Positions 1 to 8,290 of a stretch of DNA of 17,142 nt are shown here, piece after piece. Source of the DNA: WGAB01 sp964406105 (GTDB lineage: Bacteria; Hydrothermota; Hydrothermia; WGAB01); NCBI GenBank assembly GCA_964406105.1, contig CAYOQK010000032.1, forward strand, positions 1-17,142, in the 5' to 3' direction. The notes under the pieces were generated by a model. That model did not search any database. It saw only the letters and a program-made list of their open reading frames with translations, and was not told the origin of the DNA. A program made the translations under genes and the position numbers. Numbering within the stretch: the first letter of the stretch is position 1; every line of letters starts with the position of its first letter.

Positions 1-638
1 ACATCAACGTGGCCCTGCTGTACGTGCTGGCTGCGGCATCCCTGGGCACCTATGGGGTGCTCCTGGGGGGCTGGGCCTCCAACAACAAGTACTCCCTTTT
101 GGGTGGACTTCGGACCGCCAGCCAGATGATCTCCTACGAGATCGCCATGGCATTGGCCCTGGTGGGTGTGGTGATGATGGCCGGTTCCCTGTCGCTGCGC
201 GGTATCGTGGAGGGGCAACGTCACCTCTGGTACCTGATCCCCCAGTTCCTGGGGTTCTTGGTGTTCCTGGTGAGCATGTTTGCCGAAACCAATCGGGCCC
301 CCTTTGATCTGCCTGAGGCCGAGGCCGAACTGGTGGCGGGGTACCATACCGAGTACAGCTCCATGAAGTTTGCCATGTTCTTTGTGGGGGAGTACATCCA
401 CATGGTGGTGGCCGCCGCTTTGATGACCGTGTTCTATCTGGGCGGTTGGTACGGCCCCTGGCAACCTGGGTTCCACTGGTTTGCCCTGAAAATGGCCCTC
501 GTCCTCTACCTCATGATCTGGGTCCGTTGGACCTACCCGCGGTTTCGGTTTGACCAACTCATGCGCTTTGGCTGGAAGGTGCTGATCCCCTTGGCACTGG
601 TCAACCTGGTGATCACAGGACTGGTGAAAGTGCTATGA
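1..638 (+). CDS. nuoH: NADH-quinone oxidoreductase subunit H (NuoH), 5' truncated by the window edge
   Basis: NuoH is the complex I membrane subunit that joins the peripheral arm to the membrane arm and forms much of the quinone-binding chamber. About 210 C-terminal residues are present; the family is usually 320-350 residues, so roughly the first third lies upstream. The frame is open to the window edge and reads Ile-Asn just before the GTG at 9, so that GTG is internal and not a start. Diagnostic stretches are GWASNNKYSLLGGLR and the family signature ETNRAPFDLPEAEAELVAGY, followed by EYSSMKFAMFF. The rest is hydrophobic and consistent with several membrane helices. The stop overlaps the nuoJ start by four bases (ATGA). 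The assignment is secure. No nuoI follows. Confidence 0.97.
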   Translation, partial: INVALLYVLAAASLGTYGVLLGGWASNNKYSLLGGLRTASQMISYEIAMALALVGVVMMAGSLSLRGIVEGQRHLWYLIPQFLGFLVFLVSMFAETNRAPFDLPEAEAELVAGYHTEYSSMKFAMFFVGEYIHMVVAAALMTVFYLGGWYGPWQPGFHWFALKMALVLYLMIWVRWTYPRFRFDQLMRFGWKVLIPLALVNLVITGLVKVL

Positions 639-1123
639 TGTACGCCTTTGTGGCCTTCGCATTGCTCTCCGTGATCGGGGCCTTGGGAGTGCTCCTGGAA
701 ACCCATCCGGTGCGGGGTGCGCTCTACCTTCTCTTGGCCTTCCTGGGCATCGGAGTGCTGTACCTGCTGGCCGCTGCGCCTTTCCTGGGCTTTGTGCAAA
801 TCATCGTGTACGCTGGTGCTGTGGTGGTGCTGTTCCTGGTGGCCATCGCGGTCATGAGCCTCCGACAGCTGCCCGATGACCGGGATCTGGCCCCGCGGGG
901 GTTCTTGGCAGTGCTCTTTGCGGGTGCCCTCTTCTTCGTGGTGCTGGCCCTGCTGCACCATGCCCCCGTGCAGGCCGCTGTCCCCGTTCCCGAGGGGTCT
1001 CCCACCGCCCTGGCCCTGGGGCTGTTCCGCGATTACCTGGTGCCCTTTGAACTGGTGTCCCTGCTGTTGCTGGTGGCCATCGTGGGGGCCATCGTGCTCG
1101 TGAAAAGGAGGCCCGGCGCATGA
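635..1123 (+). CDS. nuoJ: NADH-quinone oxidoreductase subunit J (NuoJ)
   Basis: NuoJ is a small integral membrane subunit of complex I located between NuoH and the antiporter-like subunits. The 162-residue product is a normal length for the family. It begins MMYAFVAFALLSVIGALGVL and contains the typical segment with HPVRGALYLLLAF, then FVQIIVYAGAVVVLFLVAI, the helix expected to carry the pi-bulge. About five membrane helices are expected, the last just before the basic end KRRPGA. Two adjacent ATG codons (635 and 638) are possible starts. The first overlaps the nuoH stop, and I chose it because of this coupling; the ribosome binding site is weak. It overlaps nuoK by four bases. Confidence 0.95.
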   Translation: MMYAFVAFALLSVIGALGVLLETHPVRGALYLLLAFLGIGVLYLLAAAPFLGFVQIIVYAGAVVVLFLVAIAVMSLRQLPDDRDLAPRGFLAVLFAGALFFVVLALLHHAPVQAAVPVPEGSPTALALGLFRDYLVPFELVSLLLLVAIVGAIVLVKRRPGA

Positions 1124-1416
1124 ACCCCACCTACTACCTGTTGCTCTCCTTCGTGCTCTTTGGCTTGGGTGCCGTGGGCGTGGTGCTCCGCAAGAACACG
1201 CTGTTCATGCTCCTGAACCTGGAACTCATGATGAACGCCGTGGGCCTGGCCCTTGTGGCAGCCTCGCTCACCGGCTACCTGGAAGGGCAACTCATCGTGC
1301 TCATGGTACTGGCGGTGGCCGCCTCGGAGGTGGCCATCGGCATCGGGATCCTCGTGAACCTGGTTCGCCTGAAGGGGAGCCCTATGGTGGACCTGTGGAA
1401 CCGGGAGGAACCGTGA
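1120..1416 (+). CDS. nuoK: NADH-quinone oxidoreductase subunit K (NuoK)
   Basis: NuoK is a three-helix membrane subunit (MrpC-like) of the complex I proton path. The 98-residue length is typical. The two buried glutamates known to be needed for proton translocation in the family are present: Glu35 in LNLELMMNAVGLAL and Glu70 in AVAASEVAIGIGILV. Start choice: the ATG at 1120 has an AAGGAGG ribosome binding site at 1105-1111, eight bases upstream, and overlaps the nuoJ stop by four bases. The C-terminus (WNREEP) is encoded by bases that also form the nuoL ribosome binding site, and the nuoK stop shares one base with the nuoL ATG. Confidence 0.96.
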   Translation: MNPTYYLLLSFVLFGLGAVGVVLRKNTLFMLLNLELMMNAVGLALVAASLTGYLEGQLIVLMVLAVAASEVAIGIGILVNLVRLKGSPMVDLWNREEP

Positions 1417-3308
1417 TGCTGTGGGCTGCAGCACTCGCCCTCTTTGCTCCCCTCTTGGGCGCCATCGTGAACGGCGTCTTCGGCCACCCCTTCCGCCGGC
1501 ACGCCCACTGGCCCGCCGTGGTGGCCGTGGGCCTTTCCATGATCGCCAGTTGGTGGATCCTCCTGAAGGTGGGGCCCCATCCCCAGGTGTACCACCTGTA
1601 CACCTGGATCCCAGTGGCCAACTTCGTGGTGCCCTTTGGCTTTTACCTGGATTCCCTCACCGCCGTGATGATGGGGGTGGTGACCACGGTGTCCTTCCTG
1701 GTCCACGTGTACTCCATCGGGTACATGCACAACGACCCTGGGTACCGCAGGTACTTCGCATACCTCAACCTCTTTGTGTTCTCCATGCTGCTCCTGGTGC
1801 TGGCCAATAACTACGCCCTCCTCTTCGTGGGTTGGGAGGCTGTGGGCCTGTGCTCCTACCTGCTGATCGGCTTCTGGTACGAGAAGAAGGCCGCCTCCGA
1901 TGCCGGCAAAAAGGCCTTCATCGTGAACCGGATCGGTGATGCCGGCTTCCTGCTGGGCATCTTCACCCTGTTTGCCACCTTTGGCAGTGTTCGCTATGAC
2001 ACCGTGTTCCAAATGGTGGCCAGCAACCCCCACCTGTACCAGGGTGCCCTCACGGCAGCCACGCTGTTCCTGTTCCTTGGAGCTGTCGGCAAGTCCGCCC
2101 AATTTCCCCTTTACGTGTGGTTGCCCGAAGCCATGGAGGGCCCCACTCCTGTGTCCGCCTTGATCCACGCGGCCACCATGGTTACCGCCGGTGTGTACAT
2201 GGTGGCCCGGAGCCATTTCCTGTACAGTGAGGTGCCCCAGGTGGGTCAAATCGTGGCCTCTGTTGGCGCCTTTACCGCCCTGTTTGCCGCCACCATGGCC
2301 ATGGTGAACGACGACATCAAGCGGGTGCTCGCCTATTCCACCATCTCCCAGTTGGGCTATATGTTCGTGGCTGTGGGCTTGGGAGCCTATACCGCGGGCA
2401 TCTTTCACCTATACACCCACGCCTTCTTCAAGGGCCTGCTGTTTTTGGCGGCGGGCAGCGTGATGCACGCCACCGGTGGGGAGCTGAACATGCAACGCAT
2501 GGGGGGCCTTTTCAGGAAAATGCCCCATACGGCCTGGACCTTCCTCATCGGTGCCCTGGCCCTCGCCGGTTTGCCCCCCCTGGCGGGCTTTTTCTCCAAA
2601 GACGAGATCATCAAACACGCGTTTGTATCCGGCCATACCCTGATCTGGGCAGTGGCCGTGCTCACGGCCCTGCTCACAGCCTTCTACATGTTCCGACTCA
2701 TCTTTTTGGTGTTCTTCGGCACTCCCCGCGATCCCCAGATCTACGAACACGCCCACGAGTCGCCACCGGTGATGACCGTGCCACTGTGGATCCTGGCGGT
2801 GGCCTCGGTGGTAGCCGGATGGGTGGGATGGGGCGAGGAGCAAAGCCTGTTCCACCGGTTCCTGGAACCTGCGCTGGGTGAGTTCCACCTGGTAGAGTGG
2901 ACCCAGGGACACGGGGCCGGCCCGGGCCTGGTGGTCCTGTCGGTGGGCGTGGCCCTGCTGGGCATCCTTTTGGCCTACGCCCTGTACCTGCTTCGGAAGC
3001 CAGACCCTGCCCACCTGGCCCGCAGGGCCGGCTTCCTGTACACCCTCCTGAAACGGAAGTACTACGTGGATGAGATCTACCAGGTGCTCGTGGTGGGCAC
3101 CCTACGGGTGACCGCAAAGGCCCTGTTCTGGGGAGTGGACCGGGTCTTGGTGGATGGCACGGTGAACGGCACCGGCTGGACCCTGGCCGCCACGGGCACA
3201 GTCCTCCGACGTTGGAGTTCCGGGTTCCTGCGGTCGTACCTGCTCTGGATTCTGATCGGTGCTAACCTGCTGGTGTGGTTCCTGTTGCGAAGCGGAGGAG
3301 GCCATTGA
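1416..3308 (+). CDS. nuoL: NADH-quinone oxidoreductase subunit L (NuoL)
   Basis: NuoL is the distal Mrp-antiporter-like proton-pumping subunit of complex I, which also carries the long lateral helix along the membrane arm. From ATG 1416 the product is 630 residues, close to the usual ~610-640. An in-frame GTG at 1395 also exists, but the GGGAGGA site around 1402-1408 is correctly spaced only for 1416. Residues expected for proton transfer are visible: Glu141 in GWEAVGLCSYLLIGFW, Asp175 in FIVNRIGDAGF, Lys226 in GKSAQFPLYVWLPEAMEGP, Lys302 in NDDIKRVLAYSTISQLGY, His331/His335 in HLYTHAFFKG and Lys395 in AGFFSKDEI. The C-terminus has the VDGTVNG element and a final hydrophobic anchor. No truncation or frameshift is seen. 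Confidence 0.97.
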   Translation: MLWAAALALFAPLLGAIVNGVFGHPFRRHAHWPAVVAVGLSMIASWWILLKVGPHPQVYHLYTWIPVANFVVPFGFYLDSLTAVMMGVVTTVSFLVHVYSIGYMHNDPGYRRYFAYLNLFVFSMLLLVLANNYALLFVGWEAVGLCSYLLIGFWYEKKAASDAGKKAFIVNRIGDAGFLLGIFTLFATFGSVRYDTVFQMVASNPHLYQGALTAATLFLFLGAVGKSAQFPLYVWLPEAMEGPTPVSALIHAATMVTAGVYMVARSHFLYSEVPQVGQIVASVGAFTALFAATMAMVNDDIKRVLAYSTISQLGYMFVAVGLGAYTAGIFHLYTHAFFKGLLFLAAGSVMHATGGELNMQRMGGLFRKMPHTAWTFLIGALALAGLPPLAGFFSKDEIIKHAFVSGHTLIWAVAVLTALLTAFYMFRLIFLVFFGTPRDPQIYEHAHESPPVMTVPLWILAVASVVAGWVGWGEEQSLFHRFLEPALGEFHLVEWTQGHGAGPGLVVLSVGVALLGILLAYALYLLRKPDPAHLARRAGFLYTLLKRKYYVDEIYQVLVVGTLRVTAKALFWGVDRVLVDGTVNGTGWTLAATGTVLRRWSSGFLRSYLLWILIGANLLVWFLLRSGGGH

Positions 3309-3309
3309 G

Positions 3310-4827
3310 ATGCTGAGCCTGCTGATCTTTCTCCCTCTGCTGTTGACCATTCCCATTGTGTTCCTGCGGGGCCGGCGGACCGTCTTCTGGTACACCACCG
3401 CCGCCACCCTGGTGGAGTTCCTCCTGTCCCTGACCCTGCTGCGGGGATTTGACTTCGCCATGACCGGGTTCCAATGGGTGGAACGCAGCCGCTGGTTGCC
3501 AGACCTCGGCGCGTCGTACCACCTGGGCATAGATGGCCTGAGCCTGGCCCTGATCTTGCTCACCACCTTCCTCACCTTTGTTGCCACCCTATCGTCCCTG
3601 AACTATGTCCAACGGCAGGTGAAGGAGTACTACATCACCCTGCTGGTGTTGGAAACCGGCATGCTGGGGGTGTTTGCTGCGCTGGACCTGCTCCTCTTCT
3701 TCGTGTTTTGGGAAGTGATGCTCCTGCCCATGTACCTGCTGATCGGCATCTGGGGGCACGAGCGGCGGATTTACGCAGCCTTCAAGTTCGTGCTGTACAC
3801 CATGGCGGGCAGTGCCTTTCTGCTGGCCGCCATCATCGTGCTGCGGATCCACACCGGCACCTTTGACCTGGTGGAGCTCATGAATCGCACGGGCAATCTG
3901 GTGCCGGCAGCCCTGGAAGGGCTCCTGTTCCTGGCCTTCGCCCTGGCCTTTGCCATCAAGGTGCCCCTGTTCCCCTTTCACACCTGGCTTCCTGACGCCC
4001 ACGTGGAGGCCCCCACTGCAGGCTCGGTGATCCTGGCCGGGATCCTGCTCAAAATGGGGGTGTACGGCTTTCTCCGGTTCAATTTCACCCTGTTTCCCCA
4101 GGCTTCCCACCATTACGCTCCCCTGTTCATGGCCTTGGGGGTCATTGGGATCCTGTACGGCGCCCTGATGAGCTGGGTTCAGCAGGACCTCAAGAAGCTC
4201 ATTGCCTATTCCTCGGTGGCCCACTTGGGGTTTGTGGTGCTCGGTATCTTCACCTTCACCGATTGGGGGCTTCAGGGGGGCATTCTGCAAATGGTGAACC
4301 ACGGGCTTTCCACCGGTGGCCTATTCCTGGCAGCTGGATTGCTCTATGAGAGGAAGCACACCCGGGACATGGACCGGCTCCGGGGGCTTGGCAAGGTGAT
4401 GCCCGTGTTCTCCGTGCTCTTCGGCATCGTGATGCTCTCCTCCGTGGGCTTGCCCGGCCTGAACGGCTTTGTAGGTGAGTTCTTGATCCTGCTGGGCGCC
4501 TACAAAACCGGCATCCTTTGGGCTGTTTTGGGGGTGCTGGGCGTGATCTTCGCAGCCGTGTACCTGCTGGGCATGTACCAGCGGGTGGTGCTCTCTGCCC
4601 CGATCCCGGAAAACCAAGGGATGGCCGATGTCTCGCCTCGGGAGTTCGTGGTGTTTGCCCTGTTGCTCGTGTTCATCTTCTGGATCGGTGTGTATCCGGC
4701 CCCGTTCCTGAAGTTCGGCAAAGCACCCAGCCGCATCCTGCGGGAGAATATCCAAGCAGCAGTGGCGGAAACCGTGCCGGTTCCGCCACCTACCCCAGCA
4801 CACGAAACGCCGGAGGTGTCTCCATGA
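3310..4827 (+). CDS. nuoM: NADH-quinone oxidoreductase subunit M (NuoM)
   Basis: NuoM is the second antiporter-like proton-pumping subunit of complex I. The open frame extends upstream to 3259, but ATG 3310 gives the normal hydrophobic N-terminus MLSLLIFLPLL and is preceded by GGAGG near 3296, so I place the start there (505 residues; family about 500). Key residues present are Glu135 in FWEVMLLPMYLLIGIWG, Lys217 in FAIKVPLFPFHTWLPDAH, Lys248 in GILLKMGVYGFLRF and Glu390 in GLNGFVGEFLIL. The frame ends in a proline- and acid-rich tail (VPPPTPAHETPEVSP) of about 15 residues that looks non-helical; such tails vary in the family. The stop overlaps nuoN by four bases. Confidence 0.97.
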   Translation: MLSLLIFLPLLLTIPIVFLRGRRTVFWYTTAATLVEFLLSLTLLRGFDFAMTGFQWVERSRWLPDLGASYHLGIDGLSLALILLTTFLTFVATLSSLNYVQRQVKEYYITLLVLETGMLGVFAALDLLLFFVFWEVMLLPMYLLIGIWGHERRIYAAFKFVLYTMAGSAFLLAAIIVLRIHTGTFDLVELMNRTGNLVPAALEGLLFLAFALAFAIKVPLFPFHTWLPDAHVEAPTAGSVILAGILLKMGVYGFLRFNFTLFPQASHHYAPLFMALGVIGILYGALMSWVQQDLKKLIAYSSVAHLGFVVLGIFTFTDWGLQGGILQMVNHGLSTGGLFLAAGLLYERKHTRDMDRLRGLGKVMPVFSVLFGIVMLSSVGLPGLNGFVGEFLILLGAYKTGILWAVLGVLGVIFAAVYLLGMYQRVVLSAPIPENQGMADVSPREFVVFALLLVFIFWIGVYPAPFLKFGKAPSRILRENIQAAVAETVPVPPPTPAHETPEVSP

Positions 4828-6209
4828 ACCTGGGCCTGTTTACCCCGGAGTACGTGATCCTGGGAACCTCCTTTGTGCTGCTCTTTTTGGCCTTCCTTAT
4901 CCCGCGACGGCCGGTGATCTTCAACTCCATTACGGTGCTGGGCATCATCTTGGCCATGTTCCTGGCGATGGTGTCGGTGGGGAATACGGGCGCCTTGGGA
5001 ATGCTGCAGGTCACACCGCTGAGCCGCATCTTTGACCTGATGTTCATGGCAGCCACCCTGCTGGTGGTGCTGATGTCTCTGGACTACTTTGAGAGTCGGG
5101 AGGTGGGGGGTGAACTCTACTTTTTCCTGCTCACCGCTCTGCTGGCCATGATGGTGTTGGCCAAGGCCCTGCACCTGGTTACCGCCTTCCTGGCGTTGGA
5201 ACTCCTGTCCTTTTCCCTCTTCGTGCTTGTGGGATTGCTGAAGGAAGAGGGGGCTATCCGCGCGGCCCTCAAGTTCTTCTTCGTGGGGGCTTATTCCTCG
5301 TCCTTTTTCCTGATGGGGATGGCCCTGCTGCTGATCTCCTCGGGGTCCCTGTACCTGGATCGGTTCCTATTCGGCCACCACCTGCCCCTCACCCTGGTGG
5401 GGCTGGCCCTCCTGTTGGTGGGCTTTGGGTTCAAACTGGTGTATGTTCCCTTCCACCTTTGGACCCCGGACGTGTTCCACGGGGCCCCTACACCGGTGGT
5501 GGCCTTTGTGGCGACGGCTCCCAAGGCTGCGGGCTTTGCCTTGCTGTTGCAGGTGCTCTCTCGGGCCCTGGTTCCCTTGGCAGGCCATTGGATGCCCATC
5601 CTGGTGGGCCTCTCCGTGATCACCATGTTGGTGGGGAACCTGGCCGCCCTACGGGAGACCGACGTCAAACGGTTGTTGGCCTTTTCCACCATTGCCCATG
5701 CGGGCTATCTGCTTTTGGCCTTCGGTGTAAACACCACACCGGCGTACCAGGCGTTAACCCTGTACCTATTGGCCTACATCTTCATGACCGTGGGGGCCTT
5801 CGCAGGCCTGGCCTACCTGCAGGAACACACGCGTCTCCAGCACCTCAGGGGACTGGCCCGCAAGGACCCGTGGTTGGCCCTGTTCTTGAGCCTGTTCTTC
5901 GTGGCCTTGGCGGGTATTCCCCCCACTGCGGGTTTTGCCGCAAAGTTCTATCTGTTCGGCGCTGTGATTCAGGCAGGCCATCCCCTGCTGGCCCTGTTCG
6001 CCTTCCTCAACGGGGTGGTGTCTGCCTACTACTACCTGCGGGTGCCGGCTTCCATGTACATGTACGAAGCCACGGAGCACACAGCGACCCTGCCCTCTGG
6101 CCGTCGGTATAGCCTGCTGGGCACGGTGATGTGGGTGTCGGTCATCCTGGTCTTCTACCTGGGGATCTACCCCAACTCCTTCCTGGAGGTGATCCGCCAG
6201 GTGTTTTGA
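4824..6209 (+). CDS. nuoN: NADH-quinone oxidoreductase subunit N (NuoN)
   Basis: NuoN is the third antiporter-like subunit of complex I, nearest to NuoK. The chosen ATG at 4824 overlaps the nuoM stop and has a GGAGGTG ribosome binding site at 4812-4818, giving 461 residues. The open frame runs further upstream (to 4518), but that part is out-of-frame nuoM sequence. Conserved charged residues are Glu126 in FLALELLSFSLFVLVG, Lys204 in GFGFKLVYVPFHLWTPDV, Lys234 in TAPKAAGFALL and Lys374 in GFAAKFYLFGAV. The ETDVKRLLAFSTIAHAGYLL segment is also typical. This appears to be the last gene of the nuo operon: a 99-base gap follows with no convincing intrinsic terminator. Confidence 0.97.
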   Translation: MNLGLFTPEYVILGTSFVLLFLAFLIPRRPVIFNSITVLGIILAMFLAMVSVGNTGALGMLQVTPLSRIFDLMFMAATLLVVLMSLDYFESREVGGELYFFLLTALLAMMVLAKALHLVTAFLALELLSFSLFVLVGLLKEEGAIRAALKFFFVGAYSSSFFLMGMALLLISSGSLYLDRFLFGHHLPLTLVGLALLLVGFGFKLVYVPFHLWTPDVFHGAPTPVVAFVATAPKAAGFALLLQVLSRALVPLAGHWMPILVGLSVITMLVGNLAALRETDVKRLLAFSTIAHAGYLLLAFGVNTTPAYQALTLYLLAYIFMTVGAFAGLAYLQEHTRLQHLRGLARKDPWLALFLSLFFVALAGIPPTAGFAAKFYLFGAVIQAGHPLLALFAFLNGVVSAYYYLRVPASMYMYEATEHTATLPSGRRYSLLGTVMWVSVILVFYLGIYPNSFLEVIRQVF

Positions 6210-6250
6210 GGATGGGGGATTTCCGAAGGGTTCCTGGTTTCCCACGGGGC

Positions 6251-6295
6251 GTCAACCCAACGGTGGGCTGTATGATATTGAGTCCGTTGGCCAAC
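6251..6295 (+). promoter_or_regulatory. Possible promoter and small palindrome upstream of the thiolase gene
   Basis: The 99-base gap between nuoN and the thiolase gene contains TATGAT at 6271-6276, a five-of-six match to a sigma-70 -10 box. The matching -35 region around 6249-6254 (GCGTCA) is poor. Ten bases further on is a perfect ten-base palindrome, GTTGGCCAAC (6286-6295), lying between the presumed start of transcription and the AAGGAGG site at 6296-6302. Its position would suit an operator, but a palindrome this short can arise by chance. I see no T-tract terminator for the nuo operon here, so read-through from nuoN remains possible. Confidence 0.3.
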
Positions 6296-6308
6296 AAGGA
6301 GGTTTTCC

Positions 6309-7508
6309 ATGTGCACCCATGGTGAACGCCGTGCTGTGATCGTTTCGGCGGTTCGTACGCCCATCGGCAAGTTTTTGGGCGGCTTATCTCCCTTGACGGC
6401 CCCAGAATTGGGGGCCATCGCGATCCGGGAAGCCCTGAAACGGATCCAACTGGACCCCCAAGAGGTTCAAGAGGTGATCATGGGGAATGTGCTCCAGGGG
6501 GGCGTGGGACAAGGACCGGCCCGCCAGGCCGCCATCAAGGCGGGAATCCCTGTGCACGTGCCCGCTTATACCGTCAATAAGGTGTGCGGTTCTGGTTTGA
6601 AGTCGGTGATGTTGGCCGCCCAGGCCATCCAGTTGGGCCAGGCCGATGTCATCGTGGCCGGAGGCATGGAGTCCATGAGCAATGCCCCCTTCTTCGTTCG
6701 GGAACTCCGCAAGGGCAATAAGTTTGGCGATGTCAAACTCGTGGATCTCATGATCTGGGACGGCCTGTGGGATGCCTTTGTGAATCAGCACATGGGCAGC
6801 CTGGCCGACTACACCGCCGAAAAGGCCGGACTCACCCGCGAGGAGCTGGACCAATACGCGTACGAGAGCCACAGAAAAGCCCTCCAGGCCATTGACAACG
6901 GATGGTTCAAAGAGGAGATCGTGCCCGTAGAGGTCCCGGGCCGTAAAGGCCAGGTGACCGTGGTGGATACCGACGAGGGACCCCGACGGGACACCTCTTT
7001 GGAAAAGCTGGCCAAACTGCCCCCTGTGTTCACCAAGAACGGAGTAGTGACCGCGGGGAACAGCTCCACCCTCAACGACGGTGCGGCCGCTGTGGTGGTC
7101 ATGTCCGAAGACCGGGCTCTGGCCTTGGGCCTGGAACCTTTGGCCGTCATTGAGGCCTACACCGCTGCCGCGGTGGAACCCCGGGATGTGTTCTTCGCCC
7201 CTATTGAAGGGGTGAAAAAGCTGCTGAACCTGCTGGACGCGAAGGACGTGAGCGTGTTTGACCTCATTGAGATCAACGAGGCCTTTGCCTCGCAAACCCT
7301 GGCCGATGGTAAGGCCCTGGGCTTTGACTGGAGCCGGGTGAACGTCCACGGTGGGGCCATTGCCCTGGGCCATCCCATCGGGGCCAGCGGCACCCGGGTG
7401 CTGGTGACCCTGCTGTACGCAATGAAACAGCGGAACGCCAAACGGGGCCTGGCCACCCTGTGCATCGGTGGAGGCATGGCCGTGGCCATGTCGGTGGTGC
7501 GTCCGTAA
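6309..7508 (+). CDS. atoB: Acetyl-CoA C-acetyltransferase-type thiolase
   Basis: A degradative/biosynthetic thiolase of the AtoB/PhaA type, which condenses two acetyl-CoA to acetoacetyl-CoA or runs the reverse thiolysis in the cytosol. The 399-residue length is normal. The nucleophile is Cys93 in NKVCGSGLKSVMLAAQA. The distal catalytic residues are His355 in GGAIALGHPIGASG and Cys385 in LCIGGGMA, and NEAFA (323-327) is intact. The start at ATG 6309 has AAGGAGG at 6296-6302, six bases upstream. The gene is followed 15 bases later by etfB, implying co-transcription and a role in fatty-acid or C4 acyl-CoA metabolism. The segment after EPRDVFFAPIEG differs from the GP(V/I)PA sequence commonly seen there, so chain-length preference is uncertain and the gene symbol is a family-level choice. 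Confidence 0.9.
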   Translation: MCTHGERRAVIVSAVRTPIGKFLGGLSPLTAPELGAIAIREALKRIQLDPQEVQEVIMGNVLQGGVGQGPARQAAIKAGIPVHVPAYTVNKVCGSGLKSVMLAAQAIQLGQADVIVAGGMESMSNAPFFVRELRKGNKFGDVKLVDLMIWDGLWDAFVNQHMGSLADYTAEKAGLTREELDQYAYESHRKALQAIDNGWFKEEIVPVEVPGRKGQVTVVDTDEGPRRDTSLEKLAKLPPVFTKNGVVTAGNSSTLNDGAAAVVVMSEDRALALGLEPLAVIEAYTAAAVEPRDVFFAPIEGVKKLLNLLDAKDVSVFDLIEINEAFASQTLADGKALGFDWSRVNVHGGAIALGHPIGASGTRVLVTLLYAMKQRNAKRGLATLCIGGGMAVAMSVVRP

Positions 7509-7523
7509 AAGGAGGAGAGAGCC

Positions 7524-8279
7524 GTGAAGATCGTAGTGTTCATCAAACGCGTACCGGATACCGGGATTCCTGTGCAGGCAAATCCCGAGGGCACCGACAT
7601 CGTGCGCGATAACCTGAGCTACGTAATGAACCCCTATGACGAGTTCGCCATAGAGGAAGCCCTCCGCCTCAAAGAGAAGGGTGTGGCCACAGAGATCGTG
7701 GCGGTGTCCCTCGGCGACGACGGTGTGAAGGAAACTCTGCGGAATGCCTTGGCCCTGGGCGCAGACCGGGCGGTGCACCTGAAAACCGAGCCCCAGGCCT
7801 TTGTGCCGGCTTTGACCACCGCCCAGGCTCTGGCGGATTTCCTAAGGGACGAAAATTTTGACCTCATTCTGATGGGCAAAGAGGCGGTGGACGATAACCA
7901 GGGGCTGGTGGGTGCCTATTTGGCCCAGTTCCTCGGAGTGCCCATCGTGTCGTACGTGGTGAAACTGGAAATCGGCGACGGCACCCTCAAGGCCGAACGA
8001 GAAACCGATGACGGTGCCGTGGAGGTGGAGGCTCCCCTGCCGGCGGTGGTGACCACCGAAAAGGGCCTGAACGAGCCCCGGCTCCCCACCCTGCGCGGCA
8101 TCATGATGGCCAAACGGAAACCCATTGAGGAAAAGCCCGTATCCCTGGGAGAAAGTGCCCTCAGCTTGGTGAAACTGGAGATGCCCCCAGCGAAGGAAGC
8201 CGGAGTCGTGATCCAAGAGGACTTCCCGGCCAATGTGGAGAAGCTGCTCCAGATACTCCGGGAAAAGAAGGTTCTGTGA
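7524..8279 (+). CDS. etfB: Electron transfer flavoprotein, beta subunit
   Basis: EtfB pairs with EtfA to form a soluble FAD protein that takes electrons from acyl-CoA and other dehydrogenases. The 251-residue length is typical. The GTG start at 7524 is supported by AGGAGG at 7510-7515 and gives the standard N-terminus MKIVVFIKRVPDT. Family features are LSYVMNPYDEFAIEEALRLK, GKEAVDDNQGLVGAYLA, and the nucleotide-site signature TTEKGLNEPRLPTLRGIMMA followed by KRKPIEE. The DD-N form of the middle motif and the KRK after the signature look more like conventional AMP-containing ETFs than like flavin-bifurcating ones. That is a by-eye inference and should be tested phylogenetically. etfA follows after 11 bases. 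Confidence 0.94.
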   Translation: MKIVVFIKRVPDTGIPVQANPEGTDIVRDNLSYVMNPYDEFAIEEALRLKEKGVATEIVAVSLGDDGVKETLRNALALGADRAVHLKTEPQAFVPALTTAQALADFLRDENFDLILMGKEAVDDNQGLVGAYLAQFLGVPIVSYVVKLEIGDGTLKAERETDDGAVEVEAPLPAVVTTEKGLNEPRLPTLRGIMMAKRKPIEEKPVSLGESALSLVKLEMPPAKEAGVVIQEDFPANVEKLLQILREKKVL

Positions 8280-8284
8280 GGAGG
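8279..8284 (+). promoter_or_regulatory. Ribosome binding site deciding the etfA start
   Basis: AGGAGG sits right after the first bases of the etfB stop codon. It directly abuts an ATG at 8285 but lies six bases before the ATG at 8291. The spacing therefore favours 8291 as the etfA start over the in-frame GTG at 8276 or the ATG at 8285. Confidence 0.7.
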
Positions 8285-8290
8285 ATGACC

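Noticed and set aside
9..638. Treating the GTG at 9 as the real start of a 209-residue gene
   Set aside because: NuoH homology continues upstream of this codon to the window edge, so it is an internal Val and the gene is truncated by the window.
1275..2408. 377-residue minus-strand open frame opposite nuoK and nuoL
   Set aside because: It is a His- and Gly-rich antisense shadow of GC-biased codons, with no domain; the plus strand has complete nuoK and nuoL.
6210..6270. Intrinsic terminator after nuoN
   Set aside because: Only short, imperfect complementarity (for example CCCA/TGGG at 6256-6267) and no T-tract, so I did not call one.
6384..7778. 464-residue minus-strand open frame opposite the thiolase gene
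   Set aside because: Low-complexity antisense of a fully conserved thiolase with all catalytic residues; no ribosome binding site or family signature.
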